From the NCBI GenBank assembly GCA_029990175.1, contig JARKIP010000005.1:30513501-30577500 (forward strand): 64,000 bases of DNA, in the 5' to 3' direction. The DNA is from Petunia secreta. Its lineage: Eukaryota > Streptophyta > Magnoliopsida > Solanales > Solanaceae. Position 1 is the first letter of the stretch. Each line of letters begins with the position of its first letter. Positions 29,834-41,134 of the stretch are shown in pieces. A program made the translations under genes and the position numbers. Below the pieces are notes generated by a model. That model was not told the origin of the DNA. It ran no database searches and was given only the letters and a program-made list of their open reading frames with translations.

Positions 29834-30981
29834 CTCCTTTACCCATTCCTACTAGTCCGTGGGTTGATCTTTCTATGGATTTTGTTATGGCTTTACCCCG
29901 GACTAAAGGAGGACACGATAGCATTTTTGTTGTCGTTGACCGTTTCTCCAAAATGGCTCACTTCATTCCGTGCAAAAAGACTAATGATGCCCAACATGTA
30001 GCTTCCTTGTTTATTGATCATGTCTTGAAATTGCATGGGGTGCCTCGCACCATTGTTAGTGATAGGGACTCCAAGTTCCTTAGCCATTTTTGGAAGTGTT
30101 TGTGGGGTGCTCTTGGCACCAAGTTGCTCTTCTCCACGTCCCACCACCCTCAAACCGATGGACAAACCGAGGTGGTGAACCGGACTTTGGGAGCTCTACT
30201 TCGAGCTATGACCAAAGGAAAGGCCGGGACTTGGATTGATAAGCTACCACTCATGGAGTTTGCATATAACCGCACTTTACATCGCATGATTGGTATGACT
30301 CCATTTGAGTGTGTTTATGGTTTTAACCCATTGATTCCTCTTGATCTTACCCCTTTGCCAAGGGATATGGTTGTTGATTTTGAAGGTAAAGCTCGGGCCA
30401 AAGCATTGCTTGAACTTCATGCCAAGGCGCGGAAGACTTTAGAAGAGGCCTATGAGAAGATAGCAACCAAGAAAAACAAAGGAAGAAAGAAGGTGGACTT
30501 CAAGAAGGGAGATTGGGTATGGGTGCACTTCCGCAAGGAACGATTTCCAAACCAAAGGAAGGGGAAGTTGGCACCAAGGGGCGATGGACCATTCCAAGTG
30601 TTGTCCAAGATCAACAACAATGCATACGTGATAGATTTGCCCGGTGAGTATAATGTGTCGACTACTTTCAATGTTAGTGACTTGACTTCTTTTGATGTAG
30701 GTGATGATACCTTGGAGGAGGACGACTCAATTTCGAGGACGAAATCTTCTCAAGAAGGGGAGGATGATGCAACCCAAATTGCATCGAGACCATTCACTCG
30801 AAGTCAAGCCAAGGATATACAAGACGCTCACCTACACTTGGTTTGGAGAGGCGTGGATGATACGAGCTCGGGAGGGGACTTAAAGACAATGCATTGGAGC
30901 TCAATCCATGTGGAAACAGGGCAGGAAACAGTGCAAGAAGCAGGGGAGCAAAACAGGGCAAAAACAGGGGAGATCTGCTGA
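29834..30981 (+). pseudogene. gag-pol of E4, part 2 (integrase core, GPF module, LTR-encoded tail)
   Basis: It resumes at LPIPTSPWVDLSMDFVMALP after the duplicated CTCCT. The three catalytic acids lie in MDFVM (near 29872), SDRDSKF (near 30058) and QTEVVNRT (near 30163). The GPF module is RGDGPFQVLSKI near 30585. The last 72 codons lie inside the 3' LTR and include RPFTRSQAKDIQ. It is uninterrupted in itself, so only E5 breaks the E4 polyprotein. Confidence 0.9.
30752..30764 (+). promoter_or_regulatory. E4 polypurine tract
   Basis: AAGAAGGGGAGGA directly before TGATGCAACCC of the 3' LTR; identical to the tract of E2. Confidence 0.9.
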
Positions 30982-31514
30982 GCTTACTGCCTGAGAACGG
31001 AAACTTGTTCTTCGCGATCGCGTCATCACCTTCGCGATCGCGTAGAGTTACTATTTTGTCTGCGCGACCGCGCCAAGCCGCGCGCTATCGCGAGCTTCAG
31101 CTTTCGAGTCCCCTGCGCGATCGCATATACTCTAGCGCGATCGCGAAGAGGACTTGAGTAGCAGCGGACCAGAACCTAGGAAATATTGTAATGGGGTGCT
31201 ATAAATGCCCTCTTTCATCATTTATTGCTTTTTACCTTACTTTGAACACAAAACATTAAATGAGCAATGCTCTTGAACCTTGTAACCCTTTTGGCTTGAA
31301 ATCAATTGGATGAATCCAAGTTGTTCTTCAATCCGTCTTCGATCATTCTATTTGCTCGAGCCTCGTGACTCTTGAGGATAGTTGCATAGTGTTAGGTGAT
31401 TCTTTCCAATCATTTGGGGTGTAACGGAACTAGTTCTTCGTTGCTACTCGAACTTTAGTGTAAGTCTCGTCTCGCTTTTATCTTTTATCGCTTTCGTATT
31501 TTCGAATTGCATCA
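30765..31514 (+). repeat. E4 3' LTR (750 bp)
   Basis: TGATGCAACCC...GAATTGCATCA. After the polyprotein stop at 30981 comes a palindrome cluster (31010-31150) with the same number and order of units as E2 but different spacers. TATAAA at 31200-31205. It is bordered at 31515 by E7 integrase sequence read on the other strand. Confidence 0.95.
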
Positions 31515-31975
31515 CACATAGTCACCCTTCTTGAGTTCCACCTTCTTGCGGCCTTTGTTTTTCTTGGAGGCAACCTTAGCATAAGCTTCCTCCAAGTTCT
31601 TCTTTGCCTTTGCATGGAGTTCAACCAAAGCCTTGGCTCTAGCTTTACCTTCAAAATTAACAACCATTTCCCTTGGCAAAGGGGTTAGATCAAGGGGAAT
31701 CAAGGGGTTAAATCCATAAACACACTCGAATGGAGTCATGCCTATCATGCTATGCAATGTGCGATTGTAGGCAAACTCCATAAGAGGAAGACGATCAATC
31801 CATGTCCCGGCCTTGCCTCAAGTCATGGCTCTAAGAAGAGCACCCAAGGTTCGGTTTACCACTTCCGTTTGCCCATCGGTTTGGGGGTGGTGGGACGTGG
31901 AGAACAAGAGCTTGGTGCCTAAAGCACCCCATAAACACCTCCAAAAATGACTTAGGAACTTAGTGTCCCTATCAC
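31515..31975 (-). pseudogene. gag-pol of E7, integrase core fragment with premature stop
   Basis: On the minus strand it reads RDTKFLSHFWRCLWGALG, HHPQTDGQTEVVNRT, MEFAYNRTLHSMIGMTPFE and VELKKGDYV before the E4 junction. It contains the third catalytic residue (E of TEVVNRT). The codon after RAMT is TGA (31820-31818) where E10 has CGG and E2/E4 have AAA, most simply a CGA to TGA transition at a CpG. E7 integrase is therefore dead even without the insertions. Confidence 0.88.
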
Positions 31976-32761
31976 TGGTGCAATGCAATTCCCGAAGGGA
32001 AGCTTAGCACAAACGCGGAACAAGAACAATTAAAGAAGAAGATAAAAGCAAGACAAAACTTGCTTCTTTCGAAAGAACAGAGGGGAACCTGTCCCTAAGC
32101 TCGATCAAAAGGGAGACAAGAATCACCCTAACTATGCAACAATCCTCAAGAGAACATTGCCTCTTGCAAACTGAATGATCAAGAGGAATGTTCAATCGGA
32201 CTAACCGAAAGCCACAAGTCCTTTAAAGCCCTCACCGGGGTTTGGCTCACGACGGAGACAAGAAGAAATGTGCTCGACACTTTCATTCAATTCAATATCC
32301 AAAAACAACTACTTGTACAATGTAAGGACTAAGGTTTATATAGGAAATACTAAGGGTAAACTAGTAAATAGGTCACAGTCGACCAATGAAAATAAGCCAC
32401 GCAGGGCTGAGTTAAAAATGTGCTCGGCTACCTTGACTTCGGTAAGCCTGGCTTCGGTTCTCTATTGCCTGCTCGAGCACATTTGTCATCGGGCGCTGAC
32501 TATGTGTTCGGTTCTGCGCTGCCCGGGGCCAAGAGCTGCTGTTCGGGAACTTTATCCTCGGGCTCAAACTTGAAGATGTAGCCCTTGGTTTCATCACTTT
32601 GCAATTCCTCTTCCGAACACATGCTTCTTCCCGACATAGCCAGCTGAATGTGCATGTCATGGAGCAGCTTAGCTTGGCTTCGAGTAATTGGCCTCCTCGG
32701 TTCATCAGTCACTGCCTTCGGTTGAGGTGTCCTCGGTTGATCAGCACTTTGGGCTGCATCA
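31976..32761 (-). repeat. E8 3' LTR (786 bp)
   Basis: In element orientation it begins TGATGCAGCCC and ends AATTGCATTGCACCA. The terminal T(G/A) differs from the TGAT...ATCA rule only at its right terminus (ACCA). U3 carries many TTCGG/CTCGGG runs but no GCGATCGC or GGCGCC cluster. A TATATAAACC-type box lies near 32335-32342. Confidence 0.93.
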
Positions 32762-35700
32762 TCCTCCCCTTCTTGAGAGGATTTCGTCCTCGAAATCGAT
32801 TCATCCTCTGCTTCTGATGTCTGGCCTACAACACAAGGAGTCAAATCAGTAACATTGAAGGTGTTGGACACATTATACTCACCTGGGAGGTCGATGACAT
32901 AAGCATTGTTGTTTATTTTGCTCAACACTTGAAATGGACCATCCCCTCGAGGAGCCAATTTTCCTTTTCTTAGGTTCGGGAAACGTTCCTTTCGGAAGTG
33001 AACCCAAACCCAATCACCCTTCTTTAACTCCAACTTTTTTCGCCCCTTGTTTTTCTTCAAGGCAACCTTTGCATAGGCGTCCTCGAGGTTCTTCTTCACT
33101 TTCGCATGTAACTCGAGCAGAGCTTTGGCTCGGTGAGTACCTGCAAAATCGATAACAACATCTCGAGGCAACGGGGTCAGATCAAGTGGAATTAAAGGGT
33201 TAAATCCATACACACACTCGAACGGGGTCATGTTAATCATTCGATGCACCGTTCGATTGTATGCAAACTCCATCATGGGCAAACGATCAGCCCAGTTTCC
33301 AACCTTTCCTTTGGTCATTGCCCGAAGCAAAGATCCCAAGGTTCGGTTAACTACTTCGGTCTGTCCATCAGTCTGAGGATGGTGAGACGTCGAGAAAAGT
33401 AGTTTGGTGCCGAGGGCACCCCATAGACACTTCCAAAAATGACTCAAGAATTTTGTGTCCCGATCACTCACAATAGTACGAGGGACACCATGCAATTTCA
33501 ACACATTGGAAACAAATAATGTAGCTACATGCTGTGCATCATCACACTTCTTGCAAGGAATAAAGTGAGCCATTTTCGAAAATCGATCAACCACAACGAA
33601 GATGCTATCATGTCCTCCCCCCGACCTCGGTAACCCCAAGACAAAGTCCATGGATATATCAACCCAAGGTCGATCAGGCACAGGCAACGGGGTGTACAAA
33701 CCATGAGGGTTGGACTTCGATTTTGCTTTCTTGCAAACGAGACAAGCGTTGCAAAGTTTTTCCACATCTCGTCGCATTTTGGGCCAATGGAACTGCTCGG
33801 TTAAGATACCAAGAGTTTTATCGACACCGAAGTGTCCCATCAGTCCACCTGAGTGAGCTTCTCGAACCAAGAGCTCTCTCCACGATGACACTGGCACACA
33901 AACCCTCCCATTTTTGAAGAGGTAGCCATCATGCCACTGATATTTCTCAACCTTTCGGCCACTCAAGATTGCGTCTCGAACACATTTCAGCTTGGGATCG
34001 TCCTCGTACATCGACTTGATGCTTTCGAATCCCATGAGCCTAGAGGCGAGAGTGGTCGCTAAGGCAAATTTCCTTAATAGCGCATCGGCCACAACATTAT
34101 CTTTTCCCTTTTTGTAATGAATTACATAGGGAAAGCTTTCAATGAATTCAACCCACTTGGCATGTCTTCGATTCAATTTCTCCTGACCTCGGAGATGTTT
34201 CAAAGACTCATGATCACTTTTGATCACAAACTCTCGAGGCCACAAATAATGCTGCCAATGGGCGAGTGCTCGAACGAGGGCGTACAACTCTTTGTCATAC
34301 GTAGAGTAATTCAAAGTTGCACCCTTAAGCTTTTCGCTAAAGTAAGCGATCGGCTTCGAGTCTTGCATCAGCACTCCTCCGATCCCAACTCCAGACGCAT
34401 CACACTCGACTTCGAATGCTTTGCCGAAGTCAGGGAGTTGTAACAACGGGGCAGAACAAAGCCTCCGCTTCAACTCTTGGAAAGCCCTCTCTTGGGACTC
34501 TCCCCACACAAATGGATTGTCTTTCTTCACCAGCTCGGTTAAAGGAGCTGCCACGGTGCTGAAGTCACGAACAAACCTTCGGTAAAAGCTAGCTAAGCCA
34601 TGGAAGCTACGAACTTGTGATACCGAGGTTGGAGTTGGCCAATCTTTGATGGCTTCGACTTTGGATTCGTCGACTTCGACACCATTAGCACTGACAACAA
34701 ATCCAAGAAAGACTACACGATCGACACCAAAGGCGCATTTCTTGAAGTTGGCATACAACTTTTCTTCTCGAAGCGTTTCGAGCACTTGCCTTAGGTGGTC
34801 GACATGTTCATCCACGGTTCTGCTATAAACAAGTATGTCATCGAAATAAACGACAACGAACTTGTTTATGAACGGTTTGAGCACATGGTTCATCAGTCGC
34901 ATGAATGTGCTCGGTGCATTGGATAAGCCAAAAGGCATCACCAACCATTCATAGAGACCGAATTTGGTCTTGAATGCGGTTTTCCACTCGTCCCCGGGTT
35001 TCATTCGGATCTGGTGGTAACCGGACCTGAGGTCTATCTTCGAAAAGCATGAAGAACCACTTAACTCATCTAGCATGTCATCTAATCGAGGGATAGGATG
35101 ACGATACTTTACCGTTATTTTGTTGACTGCTCGACAGTCAACACACATTCGCCAAGTTCCATCCTTTTTTGGGACAAGGATAACAGGAACGGCGCAAGGA
35201 CTCAAGCTCTCACGAACGAGGCCCTTGTTCAGCAATTCATCAACCTGCCGTTGGAGCTCTTTGGTGTCTTCGGGATTACACCGGTATGCAGGTTTGTTAG
35301 GGATTTGAGACCCTGGTACGAAGTCAATTTGGTGCTCGATTCCTCTCAATGGAGGTAATCCACCTGGCATTTCCTCGGGAAACATGTCCTCGAAGTCCTG
35401 CAAAACTTTTTGAACAAACAAAGGCAAAGGGTTATCATTAGAAAAATCATCATTAGAGTTTAGAAAGATACCCTTGTGCACGAGGCAAATCATCATCTGA
35501 CCGTGGTCGTTGCCTCGTAAGATCTCACCGGGTTGCATGATTGCACAAATTCCTTTCACTTCGATCGGTGAGTTTGTTTCTTCGGGCCCCAATTTTGCTC
35601 CTATCGGAAGCTTAGCTTTGGCCGCTTCTTTCAATTCTTTCATTCGTTTATAGTCCTCGGTGACTTGTTTTGGAGACAATGGTTTGAGGATGAAACTCTT

Positions 35701-37215
35701 CCCATCAAGCTTTACGGTGTAAGTGTTGGATCTGCCATTGTGAACAGCTGTCCGGTCATATTGCCACGGTCGACCCAGTAGCAAATGACAAGCTTGCATC
35801 GGCACCACATCGAATACCATTTCATCTTGATATTCGCCGATTCTAAACTTGATCCACACTTGTTTGACAACTCTCAATTCTCCACACTCATTCAGCCATT
35901 GTAACTTGTAAGGGTGGGGATGCTTCATCGTAGGTAATCCCATTTGTGAAACCAGAGTTTGGCTCACTACATTGGCACAACTACCGGAATCAATGATCAT
36001 TGAACACACCTTTCCCCTCACTCGACATCGGGCATGAAAGAGGTTTTCTCTTTGGTTGTCCTCTTCTTCAAGAGTCATGCAGCTCAAATTCCTTCGAACC
36101 ACAAGAAACATTTCCGGATGATCAGCTTCGGCAGCCTCATGATCATCATCATCTTCAGCTCGGTCAATCTCCTCGATAACTTCCTCCTCGGTGTCACTCG
36201 CTTGCTCATGGACGGTTCCATCTTCGAGCAGAAGCATAACTTTGCGAGTTGGACACTCTTTCGCCATGTGACCATAACCTTTGCATTTGTGACACTGAAT
36301 ATTTGAAGCACTAGGAGAGTTGAGTTGAACTTTACCTCCCACTTCTCTCGGTTGGTTAACGGTCACACCTTTCTCGAAGGGTTTCTTCGAATCTCGAACA
36401 GTATTGGCACTTGTTTGGTGAGGATTCTTCCAATCTTTTCCTCGGTTCAAAGGAGTAGAAGTAGTGACTCCTCGATACCGGTTTGCCTTTTCTTCCTTCA
36501 CCAATTTTTCAGCTTCGGTAGCAGCTTCAAACAAATCTTCCAACGTGTGGTACACGTGGAGTCTCAACTGAGATGACACATCCCTAGCCAAGCCATTTTT
36601 AAATCTGATAATGGCTTGCTCTTCGTCTTCGACCAGATCAAGATTCAATCGAACCTTTTCAAACTCATCGTGGTACTCTTGGACGGACTTGGACCCTTGC
36701 TTTAACTCATAGAGTTTTTGCATTTGAGTCTGCCTGTATTTGGCACTCAAGTATTTACCATCCATCGCTCTCATCAACTGTGGCCATGTATTGACTACTG
36801 GATAGTCATTTCTTCTTCTATGCCTCTTGTCAGATTCCCACCATGTTGATGCATAAGCTTCGAACGAAGCAATGGCATGGGCAGCTTTTCTCTCATCGGT
36901 CATCTCATTTGTTTCAAAGATGCGCTCCATTTTAAGCTTCCATTCAAGATACTCGTCGGGATCACTAGTTCCTTTAAAGGGTGGAATAGTGATCTTGACA
37001 CTGTTCAAGTTTGAGTCTCGAACAGCTCTAGCCTGCTCGGGAAACTCATCTTCTCGATCATCAGTCTCACGCCCAATATTTCTTTCAACATTTGCGCCTC
37101 GGCCTCGACCTCGGAAATTTCCACGACCTCGGTGAGCTTGCCCTCGTGGAGCGAATGGCAGCTCACGTTCATACTCGTCCTCGGGAAATTCCTCTTCATT
37201 AACCTCTTCGGTTAC
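32500..37215 (-). pseudogene. gag-pol of E8, part 2 (gag capsid to LTR-encoded tail)
   Basis: About 1570 codons continuing the gag begun at 51142. CCHC knuckle CHKCKGYGHMAKEC near 36250-36295, retropepsin D-S-G near 35990, reverse transcriptase YFDDILVYS near 34822-34850, RNase H near 34360-34410, integrase H-H-C-C near 33735-33880, catalytic acids near 33650, 33460 and 33360, GPF near 32945. It ends with ISRTKSSQEGEDD and an LTR-encoded tail with RRPITRSQAK. No internal stop is seen, so E9 is the only lesion. Confidence 0.9.
32762..32774 (-). promoter_or_regulatory. E8 polypurine tract
   Basis: AAGAAGGGGAGGA on the minus strand, abutting the 3' LTR; coding for QEGED at the same time. Confidence 0.9.
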
Positions 37216-38012
37216 TGATAAGGGGCAAAACACGCGGAAGCAATAATCTATACGAGCGGAAGCAAATAATAAAGATAACAAGAAATCGAGACTAGGAAGG
37301 CAAGAAATTAGAAGAAAGAATCGAATTCAATTTACTAACGTTAATTGAATTCAAAAGGGAGAAGGGAAACTCGAACCTTACAATGGAATCAAACTAGGTG
37401 TCGATCTCCATAGGTTCCAAGTCGAGACATACACGAGCCTCGGGCTCAAACAAGAAGGGCTCGGCCTCTTCAATGTTCTCTCTCAATTCTATCTTCTAAA
37501 ACAATGACTAACTAATGAAAATGAAAAGCTAATATGCTATATATACATTTACATTGGATATTGGACAAAAATGGCCCTGAAGCTGATTCTGCCTCGCTGC
37601 TCAATACCTCTTCATCGCGATCGCGCTAAGGATACACGCGATCGCGCAGGCACCCTTTCACATCATCGCGATCGCGCCAAAGGCTCGCGATCGCGCAGGT
37701 TCCAGCATTCCTCAGCCACGCCTTTGCGCTCATTGGGGCGCTGTCGCGCAGGCCAATGCAAAACTCTTCGCGATCGCGTGAGAAGCTGTCGCGATCGCGA
37801 AGAACAAAAGTTCTTCCTTAGGCAGTGAGCTCCCAGTTTGCTCCCCTGTTTTGCCCTGTTCTGGGCTGCTCAGTTTCCTGCCTTGTTTCCCTCCGTCCTT
37901 GGCGCTCCAATGCACGATCTTCAAGATGTTTCCGGAGGCCTTGACCCGTATCCGTTGTGCTCTCGAGCTTGGCTTTTGATGGTTGTCGTTTAGGCCATTT
38001 TGCCCCGCATCA
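37216..38012 (-). repeat. E9 3' LTR (797 bp)
   Basis: In element orientation TGATGCGGGGCAAAA...TTTTGCCCCTTATCA, a 15-base terminal inverted repeat with two mismatches. GCGATCGC palindromes at 37614-37801. TATATATA near 37541-37550. Internally similar to the E6 LTR. Confidence 0.94.
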
Positions 38013-38097
38013 TCCTCCCCTTCTTGAAAGGATTTCGTCCTCGAAATCGAACCATCAAAACCTACAATCAAAACAAGCACAACCAAAATTTCCTACT
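38013..38097 (-). promoter_or_regulatory. E9 polypurine tract and pre-PPT block
   Basis: AAGAAGGGGAGGA at 38025-38013 (minus strand), preceded by the conserved TTCGAGGACGAAATCC block. It lies outside the ORF, as in E5 and E6. Confidence 0.82.
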
Positions 38098-41010
38098 TCA
38101 CAAGTAGGTTAGCTTAACAAGAAAGAGTGCAAGGTGTGTGGAAAACACACTCTTGTGATAGAGCCAAGCATCAATACCTAATAAAAAGTGTATGTCCCCA
38201 AAGGAGACAACAAGGTCTTGGCTCGACAAGAACAAGCACCCAAATTCAAAACAAGCAAAGAGATCAAGGTTATGCATGTAGCACGTAAATTTCCCACGAC
38301 CCCTAAGCCCAAGACCAACACACCAAGCCTTCAAATCAAGTTTATCACAAAGGGACACATCGGCTTTGGCATGCTCGACACTCAAGGTGCGCCCAACATA
38401 TGGGATGGAGTAAGTAAGATAGTTCAAGCGACAACTAACATCAAATACTCCACTCCCCTTCTTACGATCATTCTTACACACACCAAGAGGTACCTCCTCA
38501 CCTCCAAATACTCCTCCAAGACAACCCTCGCCACTAGACAAACTCCCAAGGGAGGTCTCAAACAATGGGTTATCCATAGAGTTAGGCAGTCCAATCCATG
38601 GAGGTCCAAACTCACACTCTACTCTAGCTTGATACAATTCACCATTTTCATTGAAGTTGCTCTCATACAAAGGATTAGTATAGGCACACTTCTCAAGTTC
38701 ATCGACAAGCAAAGGTGAAGTTCTCAAACTAGAGACAATGTCGACACTTGAGGAGTCATCGAACACAAGTCGATCAATCTCATTCTCAAGAGACTCCTCA
38801 AGGTTACAACCCTCCTCGCTACGACACAAGATGCCACCACTAGCCAATAAACAATCAAAGGGAAGAATAGGATAATCATGCAATTCATCTTCTCCTTTAT
38901 CAAACACGGGTGGGGTGTCATAACTAGGTTCACACACAAGGTCAACTTCAACATTTTCACTAAAGAGAGGCTCAATGAAAATCGAGCTCACATCATGATG
39001 TGGCTTCTCAACCCTCTCAACTAGTGGTTCATTTTCACACACAAGTTGACCCGAAGGCCCTACACTAGTTGCAAACACACTATACTCATGCAAATCATCA
39101 ACTAGCCTAGAGTTTTCACTAACAACATTACAAGACAAGGAAGTATCATGCTCAAGGAGGGAAGAACTAACACATACCGTTGAAGTGTCATGAATGTCTC
39201 CACCTTGTAGCTCACATTCGGCATCTCCTTCACCTTGTCTTTCCATCTTGGAACATGGTTGAGGCTCCATTGGTTTGCCTCCAAGAATCCCTACAAAAGA
39301 ATTCAAGCACATAGAAGAAAAAGATAAAGGGTTAAGGTTAGAATAAGGGGTGTCCTCACTCTCAATTTTTCTTTCTCCCTCTTTCTTTTCCCTCATTTTT
39401 TTTCCAAGGTCGGGTGTAGATTCGGGTGGTGACAACCCACTCACATCACTCATCACAACCTCTCCTTTTTCCACTCGAGAGTTGTCACCGGTCGCTCCCT
39501 TACTCCTCTCTATCTTTTGTCTCTCAAATTCGGGTGAATTGGGACGAGGCCCAAGAATACCCATAGCCGGAGTAGGCGGAATTTTTACATCAACCCGGAA
39601 TCTAGGACTTGGAGACTCATCACTTGATGTCTCCTTCTTCTTCATTGGTGAACCACTTGGTTTTGCAATTTGTAGTTGGTTCACCTTGTTGACAATTGCC
39701 AACTCTTTTCTAGCACTTGTCCCACCAATTCTTGTAATTGTAGGACTTCTCGTTTGCACCTTTTCAACCATGGAATGAAGTTCTTGCTCCTTGCTCCTTT
39801 GCATAGCCATAGAAGGTGCACTAGTAGGCACTTGGCTCTTCGCCCGGTAAGGCACAAAGTCATAAACTCTTTGCCCTACGCCCACAAGATACGTACCCTT
39901 CACCACACTATATTGCACCCTCTTCCCCTCCAACCACGGCTCTCCCATCCACACATCAACATGACGCATGGGATACACGTCACACCAAACATAGCATTTA
40001 TACCCTCTATGAGATATGAGTACCCGAGCCTCCTTAGAAACCCATACTCCATCATACTCATAAGGATGCTCTAGCTTATGGCATGGTATCCTAAGCCTAT
40101 CAACCAAAGAGGTGCTAATACAATTGGCATCGGTACCACCAATCTTGAGCAAGTATCCTCCAATACCATCTACCTCAACAACGAACCTACATCTACCCAA
40201 GTCTTGCACATTGGCACCCAAATGAGAATTTGGACGCCCACAAGTGTCAACACCAACAACTTGGGTCTTCCTTATCCCTCCACTAGTGGTAACACCACTA
40301 GAACAATCTCCACTTCCCGTCACTCTCCCAACATTAGAAATGTTGTTGGAAGTCGAGGAAGGAGCCTTGCCATGGAACCCATAAGTGCCTCTCGCCTTGG
40401 TTCCATAGCCTATAGCACTACTCCTACTACTACCATCCACGCCCCTCACGGCATACATCCCCTTTGTAGCAAAAGCAACACCATTTCTCAAACCATCCTC
40501 CACATGGGAATTAGAAGCATTAGGTCGCTTGGCGTATCTAGAAGATGCAAGCTTCTTCTTCCCCATGGAACAACCACCACCACCTCCCATACTAATGGAA
40601 GGTCCTCTACTACTCCCTTGTACACCGTTAGCAACAGTAAGAGAAGATGCATAAGAATAACCCATATGTTCAACATCATCATCAACTCTATCTATGTCAC
40701 TACCATCAATATCAAATTCTTCACAAGAAGAGTAAGTAGGATCATCATACCTTGAAGCCTCACCATTCTCGGGTTCTTGACTAGAAGCATTAGATTCATC
40801 AAATTCATCTTCATGGGCTTCATAGTCATCATCAATCTCACGATCATCATAGTGAGCCGCTTCATCATCATAGGAGCCATGGTTTCCGTCATCATTGTAA
40901 TGGCCTTCATCACCCTCATAGGAACCATAGTCTCCATCATCACCATACGAGTCATAGCAACTCGCATCATCGCCACATGAGCCATAATCTCCACATTCAT
41001 TATCCGACAT
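38098..41010 (-). CDS. E9 ORF: 970-residue protein with degenerate retropepsin-like domain
   Basis: Homologue of the E6 ORF. ATG at 41010 (MSDNECGDYG); acidic Y/G-rich N-terminus; GGGGGCSMGKKKLASSRYAKR; protease-like domain at about residues 270-390 where the D-S-G position reads G-G-T (KIGGTDANC), so the catalytic Asp is absent, while SLVDRLRI, DVYPMRH and MGEPW are kept. The SPSPRFRVDVKIPPTPAMG block, the acidic centre and the FLLGIDAWLYHKS end follow. The frame is intact. Nothing resembles a polymerase, nuclease or zinc knuckle. Function unknown; conservation across E5, E6 and E9 argues that the protein matters to the element. Confidence 0.85.
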   Translation of the reverse strand: MSDNECGDYGSCGDDASCYDSYGDDGDYGSYEGDEGHYNDDGNHGSYDDEAAHYDDREIDDDYEAHEDEFDESNASSQEPENGEASRYDDPTYSSCEEFDIDGSDIDRVDDDVEHMGYSYASSLTVANGVQGSSRGPSISMGGGGGCSMGKKKLASSRYAKRPNASNSHVEDGLRNGVAFATKGMYAVRGVDGSSRSSAIGYGTKARGTYGFHGKAPSSTSNNISNVGRVTGSGDCSSGVTTSGGIRKTQVVGVDTCGRPNSHLGANVQDLGRCRFVVEVDGIGGYLLKIGGTDANCISTSLVDRLRIPCHKLEHPYEYDGVWVSKEARVLISHRGYKCYVWCDVYPMRHVDVWMGEPWLEGKRVQYSVVKGTYLVGVGQRVYDFVPYRAKSQVPTSAPSMAMQRSKEQELHSMVEKVQTRSPTITRIGGTSARKELAIVNKVNQLQIAKPSGSPMKKKETSSDESPSPRFRVDVKIPPTPAMGILGPRPNSPEFERQKIERSKGATGDNSRVEKGEVVMSDVSGLSPPESTPDLGKKMREKKEGERKIESEDTPYSNLNPLSFSSMCLNSFVGILGGKPMEPQPCSKMERQGEGDAECELQGGDIHDTSTVCVSSSLLEHDTSLSCNVVSENSRLVDDLHEYSVFATSVGPSGQLVCENEPLVERVEKPHHDVSSIFIEPLFSENVEVDLVCEPSYDTPPVFDKGEDELHDYPILPFDCLLASGGILCRSEEGCNLEESLENEIDRLVFDDSSSVDIVSSLRTSPLLVDELEKCAYTNPLYESNFNENGELYQARVECEFGPPWIGLPNSMDNPLFETSLGSLSSGEGCLGGVFGGEEVPLGVCKNDRKKGSGVFDVSCRLNYLTYSIPYVGRTLSVEHAKADVSLCDKLDLKAWCVGLGLRGRGKFTCYMHNLDLFACFEFGCLFLSSQDLVVSFGDIHFLLGIDAWLYHKSVFSTHLALFLVKLTYL

Positions 41011-41134
41011 AGTTGCAACACCAAAAGATCAAACCTCCCAAAAGTCACTCCCTCACGTGTATCACTCAATATATGTACACTCAAGAGCGAGGCCTTATCA
41101 ACTTGGGAACCAAGGTAATCACAACTAGCATGTC
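41011..41134 (-). promoter_or_regulatory. E9 leader, ORF-proximal part
   Basis: It contains GAGGGAGTGACTTTTGGGAGG (minus strand, near 41050-41030), the leader motif shared with autonomous elements, just upstream of the ORF. It is separated from the rest of the leader by E10. Confidence 0.7.

Larger units (their letters stand above)
12805..31514 (+). mobile_element. E4: Ty3/gypsy LTR retrotransposon, 5'-truncated, carrying E5 and E6
   Basis: Same family as E2. It consists of the last 443 bp of its 5' LTR, leader, gag-pol split by E5 after integrase residue TP, and a full 750-bp 3' LTR. With E5 and one target copy removed the polyprotein frame is continuous. The 3' end abuts E7 integrase sequence (31515, CACAT), so E4 inserted into E7. 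The left partner of that junction was lost in the deletion at 12804/12805. Confidence 0.92.
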
